Both the position numbers and the translations under genes were made by a program. Below the pieces are notes generated by a model that worked only from the letters and a program-made list of their open reading frames with translations, had not been told where the DNA came from and did not search any database. A stretch of 64,000 nucleotides of DNA from positions 186,001 to 250,000 of the forward strand of contig NZ_QYYA01000004.1 in the NCBI RefSeq assembly GCF_003597125.1, written 5' to 3'. Source of the stretch: Alcanivorax profundi. GTDB lineage: Bacteria > Pseudomonadota > Gammaproteobacteria > Pseudomonadales > Alcanivoracaceae. Shown one piece after another: positions 39,913 to 49,574 of this stretch (position 1 is its first letter; each line of letters opens with the position of its first letter).

Positions 39913-40728
39913 ATGACCCAAACCTTCAAGAAACGTGTCACTCTGGAAAAGAAAAACAGCATCGCCTACGTCACTCTGAGCCGTGCAGACAAATACAACG
40001 GCCTGGATTTCGACATGATGGAAGGGCTGATTGAAGCCTCGAAGGCCGTCCGCAAGGACCGCGACATTCGTGTCGTCATTTTGCAGGGTGACGGCAAGGC
40101 GTTTTGCGCCGGGCTCGATTTCGGCACCGTCATGAAGCAGCCCCTGAAGCTGATCAAGGGTTTCACCAAATACGGCATCAAGAAAACCAACCTGTTCCAG
40201 GAAGTGTGCTGGTGCTGGCGAGAGCTGCCGGTACCGGTTATCGCTGTACTGCACGGCTATTGCTACGGCGGCGGCATGCAGATTGCCCTCGCCGCAGACT
40301 TCCGCATGGCCACGCCGGATTGCGAGATGTCGATCATGGAAATCAAGTGGGGGCTGATCCCAGACATGACCGGTACCGTGACACTACGCGAACTGGTGCC
40401 CATGGACGTGGCCAAGGAATTGACCATGACAGGGCGGCTGTTCAATGGCGACGAAGCCAAGGCCATGAACCTGGTCACCCGGGTATCCGCCACCCCGCTG
40501 GAGGAAGCCGAAAAACTGGCTGAGGCCATCAAGACCCGCTCCCCGGACGGCATCAGCGCCGGCAAGGCCCTGTTCCAGCAAACCTGGACCGTGCCCGAAG
40601 CCCAGGCGTTCGATATCGAAAGCAAACTGCAGTTCAAACTGATGCGCGGCAAGAACTACCGCCGTGCCCTGCAAGCCGGGCAGAAAAAGGAGGCTCCCAC
40701 CTTCCTGCCCCGCGAACGGGATTATTGA
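39913..40728 (+). CDS. crotonase/enoyl-CoA hydratase family protein
   Basis: A 271-residue crotonase-fold protein. AFCAGLDFGTVM supplies the first oxyanion-hole region and HGYCYGGGMQIALAADFRMA the second. The second acidic segment is IMEIKWGLIPDMTG, where Asp is in the loop used by dienoyl-CoA isomerases; the first crotonase Glu is not obvious. It may therefore be an isomerase or another acyl-CoA-modifying activity rather than a classical hydratase. GAGG precedes the ATG. Confidence 0.85.
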   Translation: MTQTFKKRVTLEKKNSIAYVTLSRADKYNGLDFDMMEGLIEASKAVRKDRDIRVVILQGDGKAFCAGLDFGTVMKQPLKLIKGFTKYGIKKTNLFQEVCWCWRELPVPVIAVLHGYCYGGGMQIALAADFRMATPDCEMSIMEIKWGLIPDMTGTVTLRELVPMDVAKELTMTGRLFNGDEAKAMNLVTRVSATPLEEAEKLAEAIKTRSPDGISAGKALFQQTWTVPEAQAFDIESKLQFKLMRGKNYRRALQAGQKKEAPTFLPRERDY

Positions 40729-40761
40729 GTCGCCGCCCACCCCGCGGCCCCGCCCCTTCCC

Positions 40762-40791
40762 GGCGGGGATCGACCCATGTCGATCCCCGCC
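40762..40791. terminator. 13-bp perfect stem-loop after the crotonase gene
   Basis: GGCGGGGATCGAC pairs exactly with GTCGATCCCCGCC around CCAT. It lies 33 bases after the stop. There is no T-run, so it could be a terminator with help or an mRNA-stabilising hairpin. Confidence 0.5.
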
Positions 40792-40916
40792 ACACCCTGC
40801 AGCAAGGCCATACCGTCGAAGGCATTCGACGCCCTCTACTGCCAACCCCGTACTGTTTCGCCTTAATAACTTGCTGCATACTGAAACCAGAACCCACGCA
40901 TTCATCGAGGCATTGC

Positions 40917-41699
40917 ATGATCTCTGTGGCAGAAGCCAGCGGCGGTTTCCCCGCCCTCACACGCATGTACAAACGTCTGGTCAACGACTTCATCAGCCAG
41001 TTGCCGATCCAGCCCCAGACCCTGCCTCTTGTACCGACTGAAGATGCCTTCAAGCACGGCATGTGCGGTGACACCACCTACGTCGTCAAAGGCGGAATGC
41101 TGGGCATGCGCTGCCGGGAAAAGAAACTGTTCATCTGGGACGAGGGCGACATGATTCTGCCCGATGCGGGCAACGGTGAAGTGACCTATTACGCCGAGAG
41201 CGCGGTACTGCTGGCAGCTTACCCGACCGTGAAGCTGGTGGAAGCAGTCATCGCCGACGCGCAACTGGCCAAACTGTGGACGCGTATCCTGACGACGCAG
41301 CAAGGCATTCTGGTGCGTCTGTTATCCGCACACATGCCAGAAGAGTCCTTCACCACCACCGGCTTTGCCTATTTTGAACCGGGCGACATCATTATCCGCC
41401 AGGGCGAACCTGCCGATTACGTGTTCAGCCTGTTTGAAGGCGATGCGGATGTGGTCGTGGATAACGTGGTCGTCGGCAGCGTCAGTGAAGGCGAAGTGGT
41501 CGGCGCGATCGCCCTGCTGACCCACTCCCCCCGCAGCGCCACCGTACGAGCCAAAAGCCGCTGCTCGGTGGTCAAAGTCCCCAAACACCAGTTCAAGGAT
41601 CTGATTCGCACCAATCCGGGCATGATTCACAGCCTGCTCAGCGACATGGCGCGACAGATCAAGACGCTCAATGGCCAGGTGGTGGAACTGTCAGCCTGA
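40917..41699 (+). CDS. protein with C-terminal cyclic-nucleotide-binding domain, no DNA-binding domain
   Basis: A 260-residue cytoplasmic protein. Residues about 50-125 look like a degenerate beta-roll (CGDTTYVVKGGMLGMRCREK). Residues about 145-250 are a cNMP-binding fold with FEPGDIIIRQGEPADYVFSLFEGDADVVVD. The phosphate cassette GEVVGAIALLTHSPRSATVRA keeps the Arg but has Ala where cAMP receptors have Glu, so nucleotide binding is doubtful. No helix-turn-helix is present. GAGG supports the start. Function unknown. Confidence 0.8.
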   Translation: MISVAEASGGFPALTRMYKRLVNDFISQLPIQPQTLPLVPTEDAFKHGMCGDTTYVVKGGMLGMRCREKKLFIWDEGDMILPDAGNGEVTYYAESAVLLAAYPTVKLVEAVIADAQLAKLWTRILTTQQGILVRLLSAHMPEESFTTTGFAYFEPGDIIIRQGEPADYVFSLFEGDADVVVDNVVVGSVSEGEVVGAIALLTHSPRSATVRAKSRCSVVKVPKHQFKDLIRTNPGMIHSLLSDMARQIKTLNGQVVELSA

Positions 41700-41742
41700 C
41701 CCGCCACCGGCAGGCATGCGCGCAGGCGCAGGGAGGCAGACC

Positions 41743-41874
41743 ATGAAACACCTTCTCGGAGCAGCCTTTGTGATTGTGCTGATCATTCTGATCGCCATCG
41801 GCCTCACCACCGAAGAGTCACCGACCGTCTATGAAGTGGAGCCGGATACCCCGATCCATCACTCACCGTCGTGA
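41743..41874 (+). CDS. 43-residue single-helix membrane peptide
   Basis: A short frame with a strong GGGAGG ribosome site eight bases before ATG. It encodes a membrane helix (about 4-21, LLGAAFVIVLIILIAIGL) followed by an acidic tail with two His and ends in SPS. The last 16 bases overlap the 3' end of the convergent ThiF-type gene. It may be cotranscribed with the cyclic-nucleotide-binding-type gene 43 bases upstream. No family is recognised. Confidence 0.6.
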   Translation: MKHLLGAAFVIVLIILIAIGLTTEESPTVYEVEPDTPIHHSPS

Positions 41875-42614
41875 TTCGTACCGCACACCGCACAGCCAGG
41901 GTCTTGCCGTAACGTCACTTGCCGCCAGTCCAGGCTGCGGCCATCAAACAGGTGCAGCTTGCCTCCAAGCTGCGCCCCACTGAGCACCCGGATCGCCGCC
42001 AGGGCCTGCAGGGTGCCCACCGTCCCCACCACCGGACCCACGATCCCTGCCTGATTGCAGGCCAGGTCGCCGTCCGTGCCTTCACCGTATACACAGGCAT
42101 AACAGGGCGCCTCCGGCGCTCGAAGATCGAACACCGCCAGCTGACCATCCATGCGAATCGCCGCGCCACTGACCAAAGGTTTGCGATACCTGACACAAGC
42201 CCGGTTGATGGCTTGCCGGGTCACGAAGTTATCCGTGCAATCGAGCACCAGGGTAGCCTCCGCCACGGCCACTTCCAGCCAGGCATCATCCACCCGCACG
42301 ACAGCCGCACGCACATCCACCTCCGGGTTCAGCTGCTGCAGCTGGTCACGCAGGGCCTCCGCCTTGAACTGATTGACCTGCCCGCCACGGAACGCCACCT
42401 GCCGGTGCAGGTTACTGACCTCTACCCGGTCATCATCCGCCAGCACCAGTCGGCCCACACCGGCACCGGCCAGATACAGTGCCGCCGGATTGGCCAGCCC
42501 CCCGCAGCCCGCGATCAACACCCGCGCTGCCGCCAGCGCCTCCTGCCCGGCCAGATCCAGCTCATCCACCATCAGCTGGCGGCTGTATCGTTCAAGCTGT
42601 TCGTCATTAAACAT
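41859..42614 (-). CDS. ThiF/MoeB/HesA family adenylyltransferase
   Basis: A 251-residue E1-like enzyme that adenylates the C-terminal Gly of a ubiquitin-like sulfur carrier (MoaD or ThiS). GCGGLANPAALYLAGAGVGRLVLADDDRVE is the nucleotide site (about 34-63). DCTDNFVTRQAIN follows, and two CxxC pairs (CYAC and CAVC) form the zinc site. No rhodanese domain is attached. Which carrier it serves is open; location after prmC is the E. coli-like neighbourhood of molybdopterin genes in several Pseudomonas relatives. The leader has GGTACCCAACC instead of a clear Shine-Dalgarno. Confidence 0.88.
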   Translation of the reverse strand: MFNDEQLERYSRQLMVDELDLAGQEALAAARVLIAGCGGLANPAALYLAGAGVGRLVLADDDRVEVSNLHRQVAFRGGQVNQFKAEALRDQLQQLNPEVDVRAAVVRVDDAWLEVAVAEATLVLDCTDNFVTRQAINRACVRYRKPLVSGAAIRMDGQLAVFDLRAPEAPCYACVYGEGTDGDLACNQAGIVGPVVGTVGTLQALAAIRVLSGAQLGGKLHLFDGRSLDWRQVTLRQDPGCAVCGTNHDGE

Positions 42615-42688
42615 GGTTGGGTACCGCTTCACGCCTGCACGCGCCACATCAAAATTCCGGCGGAGGTTGCCCCTCGGCAATGTCCACC

Positions 42689-43525
42689 CTACGAAGAGGC
42701 CGAAGCAAACCGGCCAAGAGTGACACGGTCATTGCCACCCAGATCCTGCGCGGTGCGCACATCCTGAAAACCGGCCTCGTCCAACAATGCCCGCACCGCA
42801 CCGCCCTGCTCGAATCCATGCTCCAGCATCAGCCAACCGCCATCAACCAGCTTGCCGGTGGCCTGCCGCACAATCTCGGCCAGGTCCGCCAAGCCCTTAT
42901 CGTCAGCCACCAGCGCCGAACGCGGCTCAAAGCGCACATCGCCTTCGTCCAGATGGTGGTCGCTGGCATCGATGTAAGGCGGGTTGCTGACGATCAGATC
43001 AAACGGCCCCTCACAGGGCACCAGCCAGCTGCCGGCCAGGCATTGCACCGGCGCGTTCATCTGTCCGGCATTGTCGGTGGCTACCTGCAGGGCGGCCTCG
43101 CTGAGGTCCACCAGCGCGACCTGCCAGTGCGGCTTTTCCAATGCCAGGGTGACACCGATGGCCCCGCTGCCGGTGCCCAGGTCGACCACACGGGCGTCAT
43201 CAGGCAGCGGCAGGGCAAGCGCGATCTCGATCAGGGTTTCGGTATCGGGTCGAGGAATCAGGGTATCGGCGGTCACCCGGAAAGGACGGCCAAAGAATTC
43301 CCGTTCACCGGTCAGGTGCGCGACAGGCTCGCCGGTTTCGCGCCGAGCCAGCAATGCCTCAAAGGCGGTCTGCTGGTTCGCTTCCAGCTCCCGGTCAGAC
43401 CAGGTGAACAGCCAGGTACGCGTCTGGCCCAGTACATGGCACAGCAGCAGCTCTGCATCCAGGGCGGCAGAAGGCGACGATGCCAGACGGCCACGAGCCT
43501 GCCGCAGGGCCTCATCGATGCGCAT
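42689..43525 (-). CDS. prmC: peptide chain release factor N5-glutamine methyltransferase PrmC
   Basis: A 278-residue SAM-dependent methyltransferase that modifies the GGQ Gln of RF1 and RF2. The SAM loop is VVDLGTGSGAIGVTLA and the substrate motif is VSNPPYID. The N-terminal helical substrate-recognition domain is intact. It starts one base past the prfA stop. Confidence 0.96.
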   Translation of the reverse strand: MRIDEALRQARGRLASSPSAALDAELLLCHVLGQTRTWLFTWSDRELEANQQTAFEALLARRETGEPVAHLTGEREFFGRPFRVTADTLIPRPDTETLIEIALALPLPDDARVVDLGTGSGAIGVTLALEKPHWQVALVDLSEAALQVATDNAGQMNAPVQCLAGSWLVPCEGPFDLIVSNPPYIDASDHHLDEGDVRFEPRSALVADDKGLADLAEIVRQATGKLVDGGWLMLEHGFEQGGAVRALLDEAGFQDVRTAQDLGGNDRVTLGRFASASS

Positions 43526-43526
43526 G

Positions 43527-44612
43527 TTACTGCTCGCTCAGGGCAGCCAGCTGATCGGCCTGATGCTCGGCCAACAATGCTCCCAACACTTCGTCCAGAT
43601 CCCCTTCCATCACTTCATTGAGGCGATACAACGTCAGATTGATGCGGTGATCCGTGATGCGACCCTGGGGGTAATTGTAGGTCCGAATGCGCTCGGAACG
43701 ATCCCCGGATCCCACCAGGGATTTGCGCTCCGCCGCCTGCTCGGCGTGGGCGGCATTCTGCTGGGCATCATAGAGTCTGGCGCTGAGCAGGCTCATGGCC
43801 CGGGCCTTGTTCTTGTGCTGGCTACGCTCGTCCTGGCACTCCACCACAACACCGGTGGGCAAGTGGGTAATCCGTACCGCGGAGTCGGTGGTGTTAACGT
43901 GCTGACCGCCCGCTCCGGAAGAACGGTAGGTATCAATACGCAGGTCTTCGTTGCGGATTTCGATATCGCCCAGGTCTTCGGCTTCAGCCATGATGGCCAC
44001 GGTGCAGGCAGAGGTATGAATGCGCCCCTGGGATTCGGTGGCAGGCACTCGCTGCACCCGGTGAGCGCCAGACTCGAACTTCATCCGCGAATACACACCA
44101 TCGCCAATGACTCGGGCAATCACTTCCTTGTAGCCACCATGCTCGCCTTCGCTGGCACTGACCAGCTCCACTTTCCAGCCCATCTGGTCGGCGTACTTCG
44201 AATACATGCGAAACAGGTCGCCGGCAAAAATCGCCGCCTCGTCACCGCCGGTACCCGCACGCACTTCCAGAAAGACATTGGCGCTATCGCGCGGGTCTTT
44301 CGGCAGCATCAGTTTCTGCAGCTCATCGGCCAGCGTCTCGATCTGCGACTGGGCTTCGCGGGCTTCTTCTGCCCCCATTTCACGCATTTCGGCATCGCTG
44401 TCATCCTGCATGGCCCGGGCAGCCTCCAGGTTTTCCTGCGCCTGCAGATATTCACGGTAGCATTTGATCACCGGATCGATTTCAGCGTACTCGCGGGACA
44501 GGTCCCGGAAACGGTTCTGGTTCGATATCACCTCTGGATCCGACAACAGGCCCGACAATTCCTCGAATCGGTCTGCCAGTTTATCCAGCTTGGCTTGTAA
44601 CGACGCTTTCAT
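43527..44612 (-). CDS. prfA: peptide chain release factor 1
   Basis: A 361-residue RF1 that reads UAA and UAG. The catalytic GGQ is in [15 protein letters not shown], and the codon-recognition PxT motif region lies in the residues before it. The start MKASLQAKL is chosen over an upstream ATG lacking homology. It lies between hemA and prmC, the classical hemA-prfA-prmC order. Confidence 0.97.
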   Translation of the reverse strand: MKASLQAKLDKLADRFEELSGLLSDPEVISNQNRFRDLSREYAEIDPVIKCYREYLQAQENLEAARAMQDDSDAEMREMGAEEAREAQSQIETLADELQKLMLPKDPRDSANVFLEVRAGTGGDEAAIFAGDLFRMYSKYADQMGWKVELVSASEGEHGGYKEVIARVIGDGVYSRMKFESGAHRVQRVPATESQGRIHTSACTVAIMAEAEDLGDIEIRNEDLRIDTYRSSGAGGQHVNTTDSAVRITHLPTGVVVECQDERSQHKNKARAMSLLSARLYDAQQNAAHAEQAAERKSLVGSGDRSERIRTYNYPQGRITDHRINLTLYRLNEVMEGDLDEVLGALLAEHQADQLAALSEQ

Positions 44613-44710
44613 AAAATCGATTCCACGCTTCACGCAACCACGCCGCCCGATGGGCGCACGCAACATTCAGGATATTTCGAAGACCAGGGTACCGCTGAAG
44701 AACGCCCCGG

Positions 44711-45973
44711 CTACGACGACGAGTCATCGTCGCCAAGCAACAATTCACGGGCGACCAGCAATGCCTCTGCCCGACCTTCTGCGGCCATCTTGCGCAGGGC
44801 CACACTGGGCGAGTGAAGCCACTTGTTGACCAGAGAATGCTGAAAACGGCGCAACACCTCTTCCGCGTCACCGCCATTGTTCAACTGTTGAAGGGCTTTA
44901 TCCAACTCATCCGCTGCCATGCGAGTGCGATTTTCACGGTAATCACGCAACACACCCACCGCATCCTGTTCACGGCGCTGGCGACGGTGGCGCACAATGG
45001 CATCACGGATCAGCTCAGAGGCTTCACGGGCTGCATCCTGTCGGGCCCGGACATTCTCCTGGATCGCCTCCTGAAGATGGTCCACCGTGTACAGGTACAC
45101 ATCATCCAGATTGCCGACCTCCGGCTCGATATCTCTTGGCACGGCAATATCCACCATGAACATGGGCCGGTGGCGGCGTTGCTTGAGTGCTCGCTCTACC
45201 ATCCCCTTGCCGAGAATCGGCAACGGCGCGGCCGTACAGGAAATCAGAATGTCGGCATTCTCCAGCGCCACGGGCAGCTCTTCCAGACTGATACCCCGCC
45301 CTCCCACGCTGGCCGCCAGCTCACTGGCCCGCGCCTGAGTCCGGTTGGCAATGGTAATCTCACGGACCTGTTGTTCACTGAGATGCCGGGCCACCAGCTC
45401 AATCATCTCGCCAGCACCGATCAACAAGGCCCGGCTTTTTTTCAGATCGGCAAAGATGTGACGGGCAAAGGAGACCGCAGCATAAGCCACCGACACCGGA
45501 TTGGCGCCAATGCCGGTTTCGGTGCGGATACGCTTGGCCACAGAGAACACTTCCTGGAACAGGCGCGACAATTCGCCATTGAGCAAACCCGCCTCATGGG
45601 CGCGGGCATAGGCCTCACGCATCTGCCCGAGAATCTGCGGCTCACCCAATACCAGGGAATCCAGGCCGCCAGCGACCCGCATCATGTGCTCCAGAGCCTC
45701 TTCGCCTTGATGCTGGTACAGAACCGGTTCGATCTTGTCGCGGGAAAGATGACGACGCTCGGCCATCCAGGCCACCAGGTCAGGGGCGCTGTCGTCGGTC
45801 AGACAGTAGAGTTCGGTGCGATTGCAGGTCGACAGCAACGCGGCCTCACAAACCCCAGGCACATCGCGAAGACTGGCCAGCGCTGCCTGCGCCTGCTGCG
45901 TGGAAAACGCCAGACGTTCGCGTAACTCCACATCTGCGGTGGTGTGATTAACGCCAACAGCAACCAGATTCAT
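44711..45973 (-). CDS. hemA: glutamyl-tRNA reductase
   Basis: A 420-residue NADPH-dependent enzyme that makes glutamate-1-semialdehyde for tetrapyrrole synthesis. The catalytic Cys is in LLSTCNRTELY (about 45-55). LIGAGEMIELVARHL is the NADPH fold and a C-terminal dimerisation helix is present. It is divergent from the TPR lipoprotein/lolB operon across about 227 bases. Confidence 0.97.
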   Translation of the reverse strand: MNLVAVGVNHTTADVELRERLAFSTQQAQAALASLRDVPGVCEAALLSTCNRTELYCLTDDSAPDLVAWMAERRHLSRDKIEPVLYQHQGEEALEHMMRVAGGLDSLVLGEPQILGQMREAYARAHEAGLLNGELSRLFQEVFSVAKRIRTETGIGANPVSVAYAAVSFARHIFADLKKSRALLIGAGEMIELVARHLSEQQVREITIANRTQARASELAASVGGRGISLEELPVALENADILISCTAAPLPILGKGMVERALKQRRHRPMFMVDIAVPRDIEPEVGNLDDVYLYTVDHLQEAIQENVRARQDAAREASELIRDAIVRHRRQRREQDAVGVLRDYRENRTRMAADELDKALQQLNNGGDAEEVLRRFQHSLVNKWLHSPSVALRKMAAEGRAEALLVARELLLGDDDSSS

Positions 45974-46200
45974 AGTGTCCCGTGCCCGTCCGTCGTGACA
46001 GGCAATATCCTGCCCTTGCCCGTCCGTACCCGTCAGCCCGCGTTACCCCGAAAAGCGGGGCTGCAAGGGAGAGGCATTTTGCGTGAAAGCGCCCCCCAAA
46101 ACAATGACGCAGGCCATGGCTACCTTCTATGGCTGCAATAAGGTTTTCGGCTTGCAGAGGCCTGTGCCATCATAACGGAAACACATTGCAGGTCCTTTTG

Positions 46201-47913
46201 ATGTCGCCTTGGTCACTATTGCCGCTCTGCGGCGCATTGCTCTTCACCGGTTGTGCCCATCAACCCGCCGAACCTCCCCCTGAACCCGCGGCCGGGAGCG
46301 AGCAGACTGACAGCACGCCGCTGCCACCCGGATATGACAGCGAGACCCTGTCTGACCTGCTGGTAGCCGAAGTGGCCGCCCAGCGACAGGCGCTAGGCGT
46401 CACCCTTGGCTATTACGGCCAGGCCGCCAACACCACCGGCGACCCCACCGTCATCCGCCAGGCCGCCCAGCTGGCCAGCTATCTCGAAGACCACCAACAA
46501 GCCCTGGCCCTCAGCGAGCAGTGGCTGGAACAGGATCCCGGCAACGAGGAGGCTCTGCAACTGGCGATCCTGTCGGAAATTCGCCTCGGCAATACCGATG
46601 CCGCCACCCGATACCTGGATACCCTGATCGGCAGCCATGGGCAGGAATCCCTTGGCCGCATGGTCAGCCAGGCCCGCGGCCTGGACGCCCAGGGCAACCT
46701 GCAGCTGGTCAAGGCCCTCGCCCAATTGACAGAGCAATACCCGGATCAGGCACCGCTGTGGTATGCCCGGGCCGTCTGGAAGGAACACGAAGGAGAGCTG
46801 CAAGCCGCCCTGGACGCCGATGAGCGCGCCATCAAACTGATGCCTCGGCACGAAGATGCCCTGCTACTCAAGGCTCAGTTACTGTTCGAAATGGGGGAGA
46901 GTCGCGACGCCCTTCGCCACATGAAAAAGGTGGTCAAGAAGTACCCCAAAGCACGCCGACCGCGCATCACCTATGTCCGCTTGCTGCTGGCCACTGGCAG
47001 TATCGCCGAGGCCGAAAAGCAGCTTGCCATTTTGTCTGAACAGAACCCGGGGGATCTGGATCTCAAGTTTTCACTGGCCTTGCTGGCACTGGAGGCAGGT
47101 GCCACCGACACCGCCACTGACCAGCTCGACGCCTTGCTCGCCGAGAACTACCGTCCAAACGAGATCCATCTGTATCTGGGCCAGGCCGCCGAACAGCAAG
47201 CAGATCTGGAACTTGCCATCGACCACTACCTGAAAGTGGATGGCCCACAAGGGATGCGCTCACGGGTACAGGCTGCTCGACTGATGGTCCGCCAGGGCAA
47301 CCCCGCCCAGGCCCATGCCCTGATCAGCTCACTGCGACGCAGCCATCCGGAACTGTCTACCAGTCTCGCCATTACCGAAGCGGAAATCATCAGCAGCCAT
47401 GGCAACCAGCAAGGCGCCCTTGCGCTTCTGGACAATGCACTGCAAGACGACCCAGACAATACCGAACTGCTTTATAGCCGCGCCACTCAAGCGGAAAAAG
47501 CCGGCGATCTGGAGAAAATGGAAAGCGACCTGCGGCGCATTCTGACACTGGAACCGGATGATGCCAGCGCCCTGAATGCACTCGGCTACACCCTGGCCAA
47601 CCACAATCTGCGGCTGGACGAAGCCCTGGAATATGTCTCCCGTGCGCTGGCCCTGCGGCCCGAAGATCCGGCCATTCTCGACTCAATGGGGTGGGTTCTG
47701 TACCGACGCGGCGACCTGAAAGGGGCTCGCGACTATCTGCGTCGGGCCTATGAAAAATTCCCGGACCCCGAAGTGGCCGCCCATTACGGCGAAGTGTTGT
47801 GGGTGCTGGGCGCTCAGGGGCAGGCCCGGGAAGTCTGGCGCGACGCCCTGGACAGCAACCCCGATGCCCCGCATATCCGTGAAACCATGGACCGGCTGGG
47901 AGCCAAACTGTGA
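46201..47913 (+). CDS. TPR-repeat lipoprotein upstream of lolB
   Basis: A 570-residue predicted lipoprotein. The lipobox LLFTGCAHQ puts Cys18 as the lipidated residue; a Pro-rich linker follows. From about residue 60 to the end there are about 12 or more tetratricopeptide repeats, for example NALGYTLANHNLRLDEALEYVSRALAL. The start at 46201 is supported by the signal sequence; the frame extends upstream without one. It overlaps lolB by four bases. Homologues adjacent to lolB in pseudomonads are of unknown role; partnership with outer-membrane assembly is an inference. Confidence 0.85.
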   Translation: MSPWSLLPLCGALLFTGCAHQPAEPPPEPAAGSEQTDSTPLPPGYDSETLSDLLVAEVAAQRQALGVTLGYYGQAANTTGDPTVIRQAAQLASYLEDHQQALALSEQWLEQDPGNEEALQLAILSEIRLGNTDAATRYLDTLIGSHGQESLGRMVSQARGLDAQGNLQLVKALAQLTEQYPDQAPLWYARAVWKEHEGELQAALDADERAIKLMPRHEDALLLKAQLLFEMGESRDALRHMKKVVKKYPKARRPRITYVRLLLATGSIAEAEKQLAILSEQNPGDLDLKFSLALLALEAGATDTATDQLDALLAENYRPNEIHLYLGQAAEQQADLELAIDHYLKVDGPQGMRSRVQAARLMVRQGNPAQAHALISSLRRSHPELSTSLAITEAEIISSHGNQQGALALLDNALQDDPDNTELLYSRATQAEKAGDLEKMESDLRRILTLEPDDASALNALGYTLANHNLRLDEALEYVSRALALRPEDPAILDSMGWVLYRRGDLKGARDYLRRAYEKFPDPEVAAHYGEVLWVLGAQGQAREVWRDALDSNPDAPHIRETMDRLGAKL

Positions 47914-48494
47914 AACACCGCCTTAGCCGTGTGCTTATCGCGCTCTGCATCCCGCTGATCCTGAGCGCCTGTCAGACGCCCACCACGGAACTCACCACCT
48001 TCACCCACCCCAGCCAGATTCAGGGCTGGGAGATGGAAGGCAAACTCGGCTACCGCACCCCCAATGATGGCGGGAGCGCCACCTTTGAATGGCGCCAGCA
48101 ACCCGCCCGAGGCGAAATCCGTTTTTCCGGCCCGCTGGGCTTCGGCAGCGCCGACCTTCGCTGGGACACCGGCCGTGCCGAGCTGATTACCGCCAAAGAG
48201 CAATATCAGGCCCGCAGCCCAGGCGAACTGGCCTGGCACCTGACCGGCTTCTGGTTACCGGTATCCGCCCTGCAATACTGGGCACGGGGCCTACCCTGGC
48301 CTGGCGCGCCGGGCGAAGCCAGCTATGATGACCTTGAACGCCTGCAGAGCCTGGAGCAATTGGGCTGGACCCTCACCTTTGACCGCTATGAAACGGTGGC
48401 CGGCGTTGAACTGCCATTCCGTATCAAGGCCACCCAGAACGGCAACCGCTTCACCCTGCTGATCAAGGACTGGCAACCCGGCCTCGGACAATGA
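47910..48494 (+). CDS. lolB: outer-membrane lipoprotein insertion factor LolB
   Basis: A 194-residue lipoprotein that receives lipoproteins from LolA and inserts them into the outer membrane. The lipobox LILSAC sets Cys21. The half-open beta-barrel region starts with WEMEGKLGYRTPNDGGSATFEW. The start is GTG at 47910 with GGGAG before it, overlapping the TPR gene. It is followed by ispE with a four-base overlap. Confidence 0.93.
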   Translation: MKHRLSRVLIALCIPLILSACQTPTTELTTFTHPSQIQGWEMEGKLGYRTPNDGGSATFEWRQQPARGEIRFSGPLGFGSADLRWDTGRAELITAKEQYQARSPGELAWHLTGFWLPVSALQYWARGLPWPGAPGEASYDDLERLQSLEQLGWTLTFDRYETVAGVELPFRIKATQNGNRFTLLIKDWQPGLGQ

Positions 48495-49405
48495 TGGCTC
48501 CCATTCTGACCCTGCCCGCCCCGGCCAAGCTCAACCTGTTCCTGCACATCACCGGGCAGCGGACAGACGGCTACCACTGCCTGCAGACCGTCTTCGCCCT
48601 GCTGGATCACGGAGACACGCTGCACTTCGAACCTGCTGAGAGCCTGAGTCTGGAATGCGATGACCCGGAAGTCCCCTGCGACAGCAGTAACCTGATCCTG
48701 CGCGCCGCCCAGGTCTTGCAGCACCACACCCAAACGCGCAACGGCGCGCGCATCCGTCTGCAAAAACGCCTCCCCATGGGGGGCGGCGTAGGCGGAGGCT
48801 CCTCCGATGCTGCCACCGCCCTGCTGGGCCTTAACCAGCTGTGGAACCTGGGGCTGTCGCTGGACACCCTCGCCGAACTTGGCCTCCATCTGGGCGCCGA
48901 TGTGCCCGTCTTCGTCCGCGGCCGCAGCGCCTGGGCCGAGGGGGTGGGAGAGAAAATTACACCGGTTTCCCTGCCGGATGCCCATTTTTTAGTCATTCAC
49001 CCCGGAATTCATGTATCAACTGCTCGAATTTTCGGCGACCGGGAATTGACAAGGGATACCCCCATCAGTAAATTACCGGCCTCGCTTGAGGCGGTGCTGA
49101 CCCGCGACTTTCACAACGACTGTGAAGCGGTGGCACAGCGGCACTTTCCGGAGATCGGCAAGGCCCTCGACTGGCTCAGGCAACATACGGGTAATGCCCG
49201 TATGACCGGTACCGGCGCTTGCTGCTTTGCACGCCTCACCGGATCGCAACAGGGGCAGCAATTGCTGCAACAGTTGCCACAACACTGGACAGGTTTCGTC
49301 GCTCGAAGCGGTAATACTTCTCCTCTCCATCAAACGCTTGGAGAGACACTGGCGAAGTTTCGAGAGACAAAGAATTCAGGCGAATCTGCACAAACGCATA
49401 AGTAG
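48491..49405 (+). CDS. ispE: 4-diphosphocytidyl-2-C-methyl-D-erythritol kinase
   Basis: A 304-residue GHMP kinase of the MEP isoprenoid pathway. LPAPAKLNLFLHITGQRTDGYH has the substrate and catalytic Lys, LPMGGGVGGGSSDAA is the ATP loop and MTGTGACCFA the third GHMP motif. It is about 20 residues longer than E. coli IspE because of a charged C-terminal tail. The tail's reading frame ends 21 bases before the tRNA gene. Confidence 0.96.
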   Translation: MMAPILTLPAPAKLNLFLHITGQRTDGYHCLQTVFALLDHGDTLHFEPAESLSLECDDPEVPCDSSNLILRAAQVLQHHTQTRNGARIRLQKRLPMGGGVGGGSSDAATALLGLNQLWNLGLSLDTLAELGLHLGADVPVFVRGRSAWAEGVGEKITPVSLPDAHFLVIHPGIHVSTARIFGDRELTRDTPISKLPASLEAVLTRDFHNDCEAVAQRHFPEIGKALDWLRQHTGNARMTGTGACCFARLTGSQQGQQLLQQLPQHWTGFVARSGNTSPLHQTLGETLAKFRETKNSGESAQTHK

Positions 49406-49426
49406 TGCAGACCTGTAAAAGCGTGT

Positions 49427-49502
49427 TGGGGTATCGCCAAGTTGGTAAGGCAACGGGTTTTGATCCCGTCATTCGTAGGTTCGAGTCCTGCTACCCCAGC
49501 CA
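49427..49502 (+). tRNA. tRNA-Gln (anticodon TTG)
   Basis: A complete cloverleaf: acceptor TGGGGTA pairs with TACCCCA before GCCA. The D-arm is GCC...GGC, the anticodon stem ACGGG/CCCGT carries TTTTGAT with anticodon TTG, and the T-arm has GGTTCGAGTCC. CCA is encoded. ispE-tRNA-Gln-prs order is common in pseudomonads. The D-loop has one more base than E. coli tRNA-Gln. Confidence 0.96.
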
Positions 49503-49574
49503 TTTTCTTTCCCGGCCCTCCCTTCCCGGGGCCAGAAATTCACGATACGAAGCACGAAGAGAAGAGAGGCGCCA

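Noticed and set aside
42617-44600. Long plus-strand open frames (up to 538 codons) across prmC and prfA
   Set aside because: They lie opposite conserved prmC and prfA and show the base bias of antisense frames; no ribosome site or motif.
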